From contig NC_081414.1 of NCBI RefSeq assembly GCF_030272615.1, positions 822,425,896 to 822,489,895 of the forward strand: DNA of 64,000 nt, read 5' to 3'. The notes beneath the pieces were generated by a model. It saw only the letters and a list, made by a program, of their open reading frames with translations, was not told the origin of the DNA and searched no databases. Both the position numbers and the translations under genes were made by a program. Positions 46,886-57,659 of the stretch are shown in pieces. This stretch comes from Cryptomeria japonica. Taxonomy: Eukaryota > Streptophyta > Pinopsida > Cupressales > Cupressaceae. The stretch's first letter is position 1. Every line of letters starts with the position of its first letter.

Positions 46886-47180
46886 TATGGAGTTCTGAAC
46901 GTTTAGGGTGCGAGGTTGAAGAGGCTGCGTGAAGTGGTAGTCAGATATGGGGTTCTGAACGTTTAGGGTGCGAGGGTGGAGAGGCTACTGCTGGTACTTC
47001 ATTCTTGTCCATTGGTCCGATATAAAAAATTCCAGAAAATCAGGACTTCTGGAATATTTGTTACCTTGTTTTGTTCCAGACTCAGGCATATATGGAGTTC
47101 TGAACGTCTATGGTGTGAGGTTGGAGAGGCTGCTTGAAGTGGTAGTCAGATATGGTAAAGCTCCTAAACATCTCTTTGCA
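46886..47180 (+). repeat. Exon-like block present three times
   Basis: The block TATGGAGTTCTGAACG with a GTGCGAGG(T/G)TG(A/G)AGAGGCT continuation occurs at 46886, 46946 (partial) and 47091. The third copy reads YGVLNVYGVRLERLLEVVVR and runs into GKAPKHLFAK, where a GTATGC donor-like site follows at 47181. The other copies have a stop (TAG for TAT) in this frame. This may be a duplicated first exon of a host gene; no family recognised. Confidence 0.5.
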
Positions 47181-47527
47181 AAGTATGCATTTTCCTTTTC
47201 TTGTCATCAATTCTCTTTCGTGTATTTGACAGGAATTCGTCCTGAAATCGTTCTTGCTAGTTATATTTCTTTATGAAGCTAGGATTTGATTCATACACCT
47301 TTGGGCTGTAAATTTAATCAACGTTGCAACCATTTTGTTTCTGAATCTTTCTGTGATATTCTTGAATCTTTGTTGTTGACTTGGTTATTTGGATACTTCC
47401 TTGAAAGGGGGATTCAAACCCTAATTGGGTATTGGAATCTGTAAATTTGTAACATGATCAGATAGTTGATCTGATCTTTGATATTCCAATATGATCACTG
47501 TTGAGGCAGATAAATCGATGTGCACAG

Positions 47528-47640
47528 GTTTCTGCTATGTCTGTCAAAGTGACAGCTGCAAATTGTTCAGATTTTCATGGGCAGTTAGGACTGTTATACC
47601 ATGAGCTACTGGCCTTTAAGGACCAGCCCATCTTTGGTTA
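47528..47640 (+). pseudogene. Exon-like block related to exon 1 of the 53677 gene
   Basis: After an acceptor-like GTGCACAG the sequence GTTTCTGCTATGTCTGTCAAAGTGACAGCTGC aligns with GTTTCTACTTTACCTGCTGAAATGACACC at 53656. Read in the frame of the downstream gene, VSAMSVKVTAAN lines up with VSTLPAEMTPTT. It then runs into the tRNA-like repeat array and a stop, so it is probably a partial duplicate. Confidence 0.45.
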
Positions 47641-48720
47641 AGGTAGGGCCTAGTTTCAACACTCTTCCTTAAACAACTTTATAGAATGTTTGGGGCTCTT
47701 AGTTTGGCTTTGTTTTGATATCATGTTGAGTTTCTCATGGATCAATTAGGATTTGATCCTAGGATTTCCATTTATTGTTTGAGTGATCTACCACTGAGCT
47801 ACTGGCCTTTTAGGACCGGTCCATCTTTGGTTAGGATGTGGCTTAGTTCCAGCACTCTTCCTTAAGGGACATTAGAGAATGCTTGGGGCTCCTAGTTTGG
47901 CCTTGTTCTGATATCATGTTGAGTTTCTCATAGACCAGTTAGGACTTGATCCTAGGATTTTTCATTTACCGCTGGAGTATTCTACCACTCAGCTACTGGC
48001 CTTTTAGGACCTGCCCATCTTTGGGCAAGGTGTAGCTTAGTTCCAATGCTCTTTCTTAACCCACTTTATAGAATACTTGGGGCTACTAGCTTGGCCTTGT
48101 TCTGATATCATGTTGAGTTTCTTATGGAGGATTTGATCCTACGATTTTTCATTTACCGCTGGACTGTTCTACCACTCAACTATTAGCCTTTTAGGATAGA
48201 CCCATCTTTGGTCAATGTGTAGCTTAGTTTCAGTACTCTTCCTTAACCCACCTTATAGAATGTTTGAGGTTCCTAGCTTGGCCTTGTTCTGATATAATGC
48301 TGAGTTTATCGTGGACCATTTAGGACTTGATCTTAGGATTTTTCATTTACTGCTGCAATTTTCTACCATTGAGCTACTGGTCTTTTAGGACTGACTTATC
48401 TCTAGTCAAGGTGTTTCTTTGTTCCAACACTCTTCCTTAAGCCGCTTTATAGAATACTTGGAGCTCCTAGCTTTTCCTTATTCTGATATCATATTGAATT
48501 TATCATGGAACAGTTAGGACTTGACCCTAAGATTTTTCATTTACTGGTAGAGGCTCTACTACTGAACTATTGGCCTGACCCTAGGACCTTTCGTTTGCTG
48601 CTGGAGTGGTGTACCACTGAGTTACTTGTCCAATCCTAGAACCTTCTATTTGGTGCTAGAGTGCTCTACCACTAAGTTACTGCCCTTCTTAGAACTAATC
48701 GATCTTTGATCCAGGTATGA
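47600..48720 (-). repeat. Tandem array of tRNA-like units
   Basis: Six units anchored at 47603, 47796, 47990, 48177, 48371 and 48564 (spacing 187-194 bp), then two short units 55 bp apart (48619, 48674). Read on the minus strand each unit has a Pol III A box (TAGCTGAGTGG in unit 3) and 43 bases further a B-box-like GGATCAAGTCC. The rest of the unit contains GATATCAGAACAAGGCC and TGAGAAACTCAACATG. A tRNA-derived SINE amplified in tandem is the simplest reading. Units are diverged, and none is a functional tRNA gene by eye. Confidence 0.75.
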
Positions 48721-49189
48721 CTTAATTCCAAGACAATTAAAGAAGTGCCTATCTAGATGGAAGCTCCAAACTCAAACTATTGAAACAATGTAACAGCTCC
48801 CAAAGAAACAAGAACATCAATAATCAACCCTTTAATTGGAGGCCTATGGTTTCTTCTGCCACAGACGGAAGCTCTGAAAGTCATCATTAAACGCAAAGCT
48901 AAACGCCAACATCTCTCTGGAAGGTATGCATTTTCCTTCTCTTGTCTATCATAAAAACCTGTCCCCAAACCTCACAACGACCCAGTCATCTGTCCCTGAA
49001 TCGAATATATTACATGATGTCTTTACCTCTAATAGATAGGAGTATTCTTCTTCCTGTACACAGAAAAGCCAAACGAACCTAGAGAAAAGATGTTCAGGTA
49101 CTTCCATCACTGATTTCCAAAAGTAAAGGAAATTGTTTCTTTTTCTCAAGCAGTGGCTTCTTGTTTCATGAAACTAAAAGGAAAAAAAT
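48721..49189. other. Possible exon relic and spacer
   Basis: Around 48895-48925 CCAACATCTCTCTGGAAG is followed by GTATGCATTTTCCTTCT, nearly the same as AACATCTCTTTGCAAA and GTATGCATTTTCCTTTT at 47165-47196, suggesting duplicated splice-donor ends. No coding frame supported. Confidence 0.4.
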
Positions 49190-52100
49190 ACTAAATAAGC
49201 TGCTTGAAGATGAACAGAAACCTGTCTAATCACACACAGCTAGACACACCCAGCAAAGAAGTAGAGGTTTTTCTTCGAGCAAACAACTTGTTGTAAACTA
49301 AATATGCATAGACCTAGAGGTCTTCATCTATCATTATCCCAACCTTCTAAACATTTCATAACTACCTTCGTATACTTTGAAGCCCATTTAATCCTAAACC
49401 GTGTCTGATTGTTTTGTCTCTGCAGATCTGCAGGATACTTTGGAAAACAGATATCTTGCAAAGGCGCTTCAAGGAAGCCAACGAAGTCCCTCAGAAATAA
49501 AGTTTTTCATTACATAGAGAATAAACAACTATTCTAACCTTTGCACGGAGAGGGTGAATTGGAGCCAAATAAGAAGAAGAAAAACCATACTTTCAACTCG
49601 TATGCGCATCTTTCTTGCCATTCAATATAGACTAGGCGAGCAACTTGAACTCAGGTATGCAAATTCTAAATGAGCTGGCTGAAGATAAACATAATAACTC
49701 AGATAAACAAAATCTAAATGAGTCGCTTGAAGATGAACAGAATCAACACGGATCCTTCCTTTCTAATCATAGGCAGCGAACCAGAAGTAATACATGTTTC
49801 TCCATCACATACAGCTAGACACACGCACCAAAGCAGAATTAGAGGTTTTTCTTTACTTCAAACTAATTGAAAACTATATATACATAGACCTAGAGGTCTT
49901 CACCTGTCATTACCTCAACTTTCTAAACATGTCATAGTTGCCTTCGTTTACTTTGATGCGCATTTAAACTAAACTGTATCTGATTGTTTCATCTCTGTAG
50001 GTCTAGGAAGATACTTTTGAGAACAGATATTATAAAAGAAAAACAATCGAGTCAACGAAGTCCCTTATAAATGAAGTTGTCGACATACATAGAGAATACG
50101 AAACTATTCTAACCTTTGCACGGAGAGGGCGAAGTGGAGCCAAGACAAGAAGGAAAGCCATACAATCAACTCTTCTGCGCATCTTTCATGTCATTCAATT
50201 TAGACCAGGTAAGCATCTTGAACTTAGAAAAACAGATTCTAAATGAGATACTTGAAGATAAACAAAATTAACATGGATCCTGTTTAATAGCCTAACAAAA
50301 ACCTGTCTAATCACAAGCAGCAAAGCAGAAGTAAAACATGTTTCTCCATCACACAGCTAAACACACGAAACAAAGAAGAACTAGAGGTTTTTCTTTACTG
50401 AAAACTTATTGAAAACGAAATATGCATAGACCTAGAGGGTCTTTGCCTGTCATTACCCCAACATTCTAAAAACTTCATAATTGCCTTCATTTACTTTGAC
50501 GCCCATTTAAATTAAACAGACTCTGATTGTTTTGTCTCTGTAGATCTAGAAAAATACTTTTGAGAACAGATGTTGCAAAAGAAAAGCAAGCAAGCCAACG
50601 GAGTCCCTTAGAAATGAAGTTGTCGACATACATAAAGAACACACAACTATCCTTTGCACGGAGTTGGTGAAGTGGAGCCAAGACGAGAAGAAGAAAAGCC
50701 ATACATTCAACTCTTCTGCACATCTTTCTTACCTTTCAACTTAGACTAGGTAAGCATCTTGAGCTCATAAAAATCGATTCCAAATGAGCTGATTGAAGAT
50801 TAAAAGAGTTAACATGGATCCTGCGTAACAGACTAACAAAAGCCTGTCAAGTAAAACAGGAGTCTCTATCATACAGAGCTAGACGCACGCACCAAAGAAA
50901 AAATAGAGGTCTTTATGTGCTGCAAACTTGTTGAAAGCTAAATATTCATAGACCTTGAGACCTGCATCTGTCATTACCTCAACATTCTAAATATTTCATC
51001 ACTTCATATACTTTTGAAGCCCATTTAAACTAAAATTCATCTGGTTGTTTTGTCTTTGCAGATCTAGCAAGATACTTTGGAAAACAGATATTACAAAAGG
51101 AAAACGTACAAGCAAACAAATTGCCTTTCAAATGAAGTTATCAACATATATAGAGAGTACACAAAACTATTCTAACCTTTGCATGGGGAGGTGAAGTGGA
51201 GCCAAAACGAGAAGAAGAATGACCATACATTCAACTCTTCTGCACATCTTTCTTGCCATTAAACTTAGACTGGATAAATATCTTGAAATCGGTTAAAATA
51301 AATACTAAATAAGTTGCTTGAAGAGATGGATCCTGCAAAGCAGCCCAACAGAAACCTTTCTAATCACACGCAGCAAAGAAGAAGTAGAACAAGATTCTCT
51401 ATCACAGGCAGCTAGACGCACGCACCAAAATAGAAGTAGAGGTTTCTCTTTACTGCAAACTTGCTGAAAGCTAAATAGGCATAGACCTAGAGGTCTGCAT
51501 CTTTCATTACCTCAAAATTATAAACATTTCATAACTGCACTTAAATACTTTTGAAGCCCATTTAAACTAAACTGCATCTCATTGTTTCGTCCTTGCAGAT
51601 TGGCAAGATACTTTGGAAAGCAAATGTTGCAAAAGAAAAACTAGCAAGCCAACCAAGTACCCTCGAAATGAACATGTCGACATGCATAGAGAATATACAA
51701 AACTATTCTAACCTTTACGCAGAAAGGTGAAGTGGTGCCAAAACGAATAGAAGAAAAGCCATACATTCAACTCTTGTGCACATCTTTTTTGCGATTCAAC
51801 ATAGACTGGATAAACTATTTGAAATCAGAAAAGCAAACATTGAATAAGCTACTTGATGATGAAGAGAATCTTGGTATTCGGCTTAGACTCGGCCTCATGT
51901 TGAACTGAGAAAAATAAATACTGAATAAGATACTTGAAGATGAACAGAATCGACACAGATCCTGCCAAGCAGCCTAGCAAAAAGTTGTCTAATTACAGAC
52001 AGCTAGACGCCCCTAGCAAAGCAGAAGTCGAGGCTTTTCTCTGCTGCAAACTTGTTGGAAACTAAATATTTATAGACCTAGAAACCTTCGCCGGTCATTA

Positions 52101-52400
52101 CCTCAACATTCTAAACCTTTCATAAGTGCCTTCGTATACTTCGAAGCCCATTTAATATAAACTGCATCTGATTGCTTTGTCTCTCTATAGATCTAGCAAG
52201 ATAGTTTTGAAAACAAATATTGCAAAAGCAAAACAAGTCAGTCAACCTAGTCACGGAGAAATGGAGATGTCCACATGCATAGAGGATACAGAAAACTAAT
52301 CTAACCTTTCAACGGAGAGGGTCAAATGGAGCAAAAATGAGAAGAAGAAAGCCATACAATCAACTCTTCTGCAAATCTGTCTTTCCATTCATCGTCGACT
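49190..52400 (+). repeat. Six tandem units of 520-590 bp
   Basis: The anchor CATAGACCTAGAGG(T)CT occurs at 49307, 49883, 50425, 50947, 51480 and 52070 (diverged in the last). Each unit has CACACAGCTAGAC, AAACTTGTTG, the anchor, CATTACCTCAACATTCTAAA, GAAGCCCATTTAA, then TTGTCTCTGCAGATCTAG with a good splice-acceptor shape, CTATTCTAACCTTTGCACGG, GTGGAGCCAAAACGAGAAGAAG and CATTCAACTCTTCTGC. Some units end in CAGGTAAGCATCTTG, a good donor shape (50208, 50748). No frame stays open through the unit. Confidence 0.9.
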
Positions 52401-53439
52401 TGGAAAAACAAATATGACTCTTACCTTATTCCTACTAAAGGTGACTAGCTATACAAGACCTCTATTTAGGCAGATAATATCTAAGGAGAATTTTATTGAA
52501 GAGAGCTATGTGAGATTATCTAGCTTCTACAATCCCTCGATCCATTGTCGCACGTTGGATAGAAGTTTGCCTTATGCTTTTGCATTTATAAATACTTTTT
52601 AGTAGTTTTTCGCGAGAGATAACATATAATTTTATAGGGAAGTTTTTTTCAACAATTCAGTATTGATTCACAACTATTTATCATGGATTAACTAACTTCT
52701 TTAATCTGGATTTCCTTTCCAAAATTTACCTAATGTTTTGCAAATTTATTCATTTGATCTTTTTGTGTTCATTTGATTAAGTAGTGCAACATGATTATGT
52801 AGTTGTTTGCATTTTTAAGTATTGTGAAAGCTTTATTATGGACTTATGAAATAGTTTAGTGATTCTCCTATTTTGCATTCCATTTTGAATTGAAATGATT
52901 AGTTAATTTACACTCCACCTAAATATCACTCTTCATAAATTGGAAAAGGCTTCTTATTTCAATAAACTGTGTACAATATACTAATAAAATTTTGTTGTTT
53001 TCCGATATGTTTCTTTTCATTTTGTTACTTAAATACTGCTATAATCATTTGATTTGTTCTTCATAATTGACTAAAATTTATTGAAGTATACTCTATTCCA
53101 TACTTCATCGCAAAGCATTTGAATGTAGCGAACTAAATTTTGAAGTGCACCGTAGTCTAAGACGAAATTTCACGATGCAATCTTAATCGATCATTGAATA
53201 AAAAAAAATCCTTTCTTATTAAAAGTTCTCTTTAACAATAATGAGCTTGTACTCTTTTCACGAATGATCTAACAATTCAAAATAACGACGACGATTATAT
53301 ATTTAAAAGCATCTCCTAAATTATATGTAACAATTCACAGTCATTAGCTGTTACTCCCTTGGATGGTCATGTATTTTAAGATCATCCTCTAAATCATTGA
53401 AAACAATTTACTAATAATTAGGGTCCACCCCGTTATTAA
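52401..53439. other. No recognised feature
   Basis: AT-rich. A 62-codon frame at 52414-52602 is not similar to anything I recognise. Confidence 0.5.
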
Positions 53440-53560
53440 TGGCCAAATAATTAAAGCTAATGAAATTAATCACCATGGCCACGTATTTAAAAAGATCGCG
53501 GTAATTTTCTTCCGTCTCACGTATTTAGTGCCTGCACTGTACTTAACATTTGACTTTTTA
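53440..53560 (+). promoter_or_regulatory. Candidate promoter of the 53677 gene
   Basis: Retains CpG, contains two CACGTATTTA words (about 53480 and 53518) and a TATA-like TATTTAAAAA near 53484, roughly 190 bp upstream of the first possible start codon. Inferred from position and words only. Confidence 0.3.
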
Positions 53561-53676
53561 TTATTCCTATATGGCCCCGGTTAAGGAAGATAGATCAATT
53601 CAAATGAATCGGTATTGAGGGATAAGCTAATATATGTTCTGATCAATTTGCGCAGGTTTCTACTTTACCTGCTGAA

Positions 53677-54495
53677 ATGACACCTACAACTGTAACCATG
53701 GAACAAGAACTGGCTCTCATGGTGGAAGAGGGTATGCATTGTTAATCCGTGTGGATAATTTCTTCCATTTAGTTTTTAAATCTGATTATATTCCACATTT
53801 TTTTAATATTAAGATAAAGTCAATAGTTCTGAGAGGCCCCTTATCGACGTTTTGGATCACGTTCTTGATTCGCCATCAGAATAAGATAAAAATTTATCTT
53901 GGATGATAAACAAGAGTCAAAACTAGCATACCCAGATGTTTTGGTTCCATTATCATGGACTGTCTAAGCTCACAATATATTATTCTACACTTGTAAAGCA
54001 GAGGCTGCGGGAAGAACATATGAAGCGACTATAGCAGAGGATCAAAATAATGAACGAGGACCACCTCGGCATCCGACCGAGGCGCACATCAATATGAACG
54101 GAGCAGCTCCTGGAACGATACTTGTGCAATCGAGTGGAGACGAAATATGGAAATATGTCACTTGCGCATTAACACTCTTTGGGTTATCTATCCCATTTTT
54201 CGGGCTCTACTTCAATCAGTGGCATAGCCTCACCAACTTGTTGGTTGTAATGATATGCTTGGTTGCTTTTTCCTCAATTTTAGGAGTGCTCTTTTATATA
54301 ATTTATCGCAAAATCAGCAACGAAGAACAATCAGAGGGAAACCCAAACCCAAATAACCATCAAACTACCACTGTTGCCGACTGCTCAGTTCAGCGCTGTC
54401 TTTTCTTCTTATTTCTGTTTCTGGCAGTCACGATTTATGTTCTCATTGCCGTCAATGCCATAACCAAATTTATCGCTGCTCACAATGCCGCATAA
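53677..54495 (+). CDS. Small three-pass membrane protein, two exons
   Basis: Proposed exons are 53677-53731 and 54002-54495, with a GT-AG intron (donor GTATGC, acceptor GTAAAGCAG) that splits a Glu codon. The joined frame is 182 codons plus stop. Residues 1-60 are polar (start MTPTTVTMEQELALMVEE). Three hydrophobic segments lie at about 70-89 (YVTCALTLFGLSIPFFGLYF), 95-120 and 151-171, with a polar Asn-rich loop at 122-148. There are no in-frame stops, CpG is retained and splice signals are good, so it looks functional. The frame is also open upstream to an acceptor-like site at 53655, so more 5' exons may exist. An alternative start is M8. I recognise no family; function unknown. The neighbourhood holds duplicated exon-like blocks. 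Confidence 0.65.
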
Positions 54496-54800
54496 TTTGT
54501 TCTGGCTTGTTTGTTTAAGGTTTGTTTGCTGTACAGCCGTGTGTTTTGTTGTCAGTGTAGGGTGCTCGCAGTTAAGTTTTCTCCGTCACCTTTCATGTTA
54601 TTTCAGCCGTTGGACTTTCATAATGTAAATCTATCTTCATATGTAAAAAGTGTGTAGTAAATTGCTTATGGTCACGAAGTTGACACGACAATATTTATAT
54701 TTGACCATATATACCTATATATATGTGAATTTTATTAAATGGGTGGATGTTATTATCATGTCATTATCAATGAGCTCCAAATAGATAGTATTTCATTTCG
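54496..54800 (+). other. Probable 3' UTR
   Basis: T-rich sequence after the stop, less biased than the flanks, with AATGTAAA near 54621 as a possible weak poly(A) signal. No AATAAA was seen. Confidence 0.35.
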
Positions 54801-56508
54801 TTATCTTTAAGTTTTGTGTTCTCTCATTTCATATTTTAAGATCGCATTTTTGGTAGCATACGTTTCAAGTGTAGAGAATATTTTGTATTAGCATTAGGTT
54901 AAATTGTATTGTTTAAAATTCTAAAAATATTTATTTTTATATTATGGTTATGGGTAGAGTTTTTAGTTTTTTTTAAAGAATGTGAAATTTATTATCTAAA
55001 AAATATTGTTTTGCGTATTTGAGTCAAATTTGTGTTTAATTTATTTTAAATTATTTTATTTATGAGAATGTTAAATTTTAAAAATTCATCAATGGAGAAA
55101 TTGATTGTTTTTTAATTTATTTTCCTATGTATTATGCAAATGGTTGTTTGAAGTGTGAGGAACCTAGGTTTGAGGTATAAGGGTAGGAAGGATTGGCTCT
55201 AGAAATTATCTTGGCTCTAAAAGTAATTATAAACTCATCCCTTCATGTTATTGCAATGATATTCCTTGACTTCCTCTAAATATCCTTTCCCTAATTATCA
55301 TTAGCAATGGTATCTAACATGGGACCCATTTGTAGTAATGTTTGTGATTGGATGAGACCCTTGTTGTTTATCTTCTCATGCCCCTTTGTATGTCCAATAT
55401 TTTGTGTGTGTGTGTGCTAGTCTTAGTCCCCTATTTGGTGTAATTGTGGTTTTGCACATACAACTATTTCCTAGCATAATGGGGGTGGACCTATGGGTGT
55501 CATATGGTTAGGTGGCCTAGAACCAACATTAGGGAGTAGTGGATCTTTTGGAGTAATATGGTATCATGTATAGGATGGAAGAAGGACGCACATTCTCATT
55601 TATTATATATTATTATATCAAGTTATAACATGTACAATTTAGAACATTTGAGTCCTCATATTTAATTGTAGCTTTATTTTAATACATCTTGTGTTGAAGG
55701 ATGCAAAGCATCCATAAGTGGTGTTACAAGTTTAGTCCTTCTATTGCATATTTGTTTCGGTGTTAAGCATGCATATTGTGTTGTGCGTATGTACAAAAAA
55801 CCGTGGTTAAAAGTGTCCAAGTCACTCATTTTGGCCATGTCATGTTTGCATTATTTAAAAGTTGAAGTAACATGATCATGTTATGTGGTTTATAAAATAC
55901 AGCCACGTTTTAAAAACCATAAAATGTGATCGCATTTAATAAATTATAAAACATGATCAAATTGTATAAGCAATAACATTAAAGCACATTTTTGTGTCAT
56001 AAAAGAAAAAAAAGGTCCGAGTGGCCCATTCATAGTCCCAACTAGGAGAGGAGAGAACCTCTAGTTTCTTGAGCAAAACATGATTGTGTTTCACCAAGTT
56101 GATCCCTACCACAAGTATTTTCACACTTATACATAAAAGAAGAGACAAGTAGGGAATATTTTCATGTTTTTGAATCAAATCAAGTTTGTGTTTTCATAAA
56201 TTTGACTATTTAACAATATGTTTCTCATATGTTTTTTTTTACACCATCTCCTATAAATCCTAAACCAAAAGTTAATATAGTCTAAGAAATGCCTAAACAG
56301 ATCCCCACATCACCCTAGTCCCCTTTTACTCTTTAGACAAACCTCGAGAAAAATTATGAGTAATTATAGGGCATTTCAAACAAAATATTTTACATGTATA
56401 GAACTAGTGCCATCATTGTAGGTTTCCATAGAAAATTCATAATATGAATTAATTACTTCATCATTGGAAGAAATGATAAAGCATGTTGACCTGGTCATGA
56501 GTCATGTT
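54801..56508. other. No recognised feature
   Basis: AT-rich intergenic DNA with a short GT run (55405-55420). The minus frame at 55957-56178 is not supported by anything else. Confidence 0.5.
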
Positions 56509-56513
56509 GATGA
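56509..56513. repeat. Target-site duplication, left (GATGA)
   Basis: GATGA directly precedes the 5' LTR and is repeated at 63763-63767 after the 3' LTR. Confidence 0.93.
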
Positions 56514-57597
56514 TGTTGGCATGATGATGATTGTAATGTATTCATCATATGTTGTCATTGATGAAACACTCACACACACACACATGATGATATTGACTAT
56601 CGGTGTAGCTTTAAATGTTTAAACTGTCAACCAGTATTCTTAGTGGTTATGTCTAACTGGTACTTTGTGTCAACCGGTATGTGCATATGAGACAACCTAT
56701 AGATATGATAAGATGAAGAACAAGATGCAGATCAAGTGGAGATCATGACAGAAGATTTGTGGATAATGGTCTTAACTCAAAATGGTATTGATTGTTCCAA
56801 CTAGTATTCGGTAATTTTTGTGATGAGTTACCATAGATCGTGATGAGTTATGCTACCGAAAAAAATTTGGCGGTAAGTTTTGTGATGAGTTATGATCACT
56901 TGTCCAGATACACTGCACCTAGGAAATTATGTTTTGATTTACTTAGGCTGACATGAAACTTAAGGTCTATATATTGACATCGCAATGAATCATTTGAAAA
57001 ATATGTGGAAGAGTGTTATGTGCGAAGAAGAGTTAAGTTGCAGAGTATGAAGAAGAGTAGTGTTGAATATGTTTAGAAGGATCTGATCAATAAAGTATTG
57101 TGCTACTCAGAACAAATCAAACAAACTTGTTGTTCTCTAACAATTATAGCAGAATCAAATCCCCTAATCGAGTAAGCTCTAACAAGCTTCAATATATAAA
57201 TCCTTTAACAAGGTGATCCAGTAGTTTGGATTCTGAAATCCTCCGATGAGGTTACTCCTAACAGGGTATAAGCTTCTAATCAAGCTTTGGGATCTCTAAC
57301 AAGATTCGCTCCTAGCAGAGCACTTTGTAGACCTTAACCAGTCAATTATCTATTACTGTAGATAGTTAACTTGTGAGTTCCATCTCACCATGGTTTTTAC
57401 CTATTTGGGTTTTCCACATACAAACACTTGTGTTATGGTGAATGCTTTAATTTTTGTGGATGTTGTTATATCATTTTGGATTGCATGCATTATTTTTAAA
57501 AGCTTTGTTAAGTTCATCTACCGGTCAGTGTTTAAAGTAGTTCTATTTTTGGTGTCACTGATTCACCCCCCCCTCTCAATTCTTTTCAAGTCCATCA
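56514..57597 (+). repeat. Element E 5' LTR (1084 bp)
   Basis: TGTTGG...CATCA. It contains a CA repeat (about 56567-56583), a TATA-like CTATATAT near 56968, and a run of C before the end (57566-57573). Confidence 0.95.
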
Positions 57598-57599
57598 AT

Positions 57600-57612
57600 T
57601 GGTATTAGAGCC
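57600..57612 (+). other. Element E primer-binding site
   Basis: TGGTATTAGAGCC two bases after the LTR, one change from TGGTATCAGAGCC. Confidence 0.9.
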
Positions 57613-57659
57613 TAACTTTTGAGAAGCCTAATCACTTAGAAGGAAGTCTTGAAACCACC

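Noticed and set aside
47600-48720. Genuine tRNA genes
   Set aside because: A- and B-box-like words are present but units are diverged, have no clean cloverleaf by eye and are embedded in a longer repeat.
49190-52400. CRISPR-like or centromeric satellite array
   Set aside because: Units are over 500 bp, few in number and diverged, and the sequence is plant nuclear DNA.
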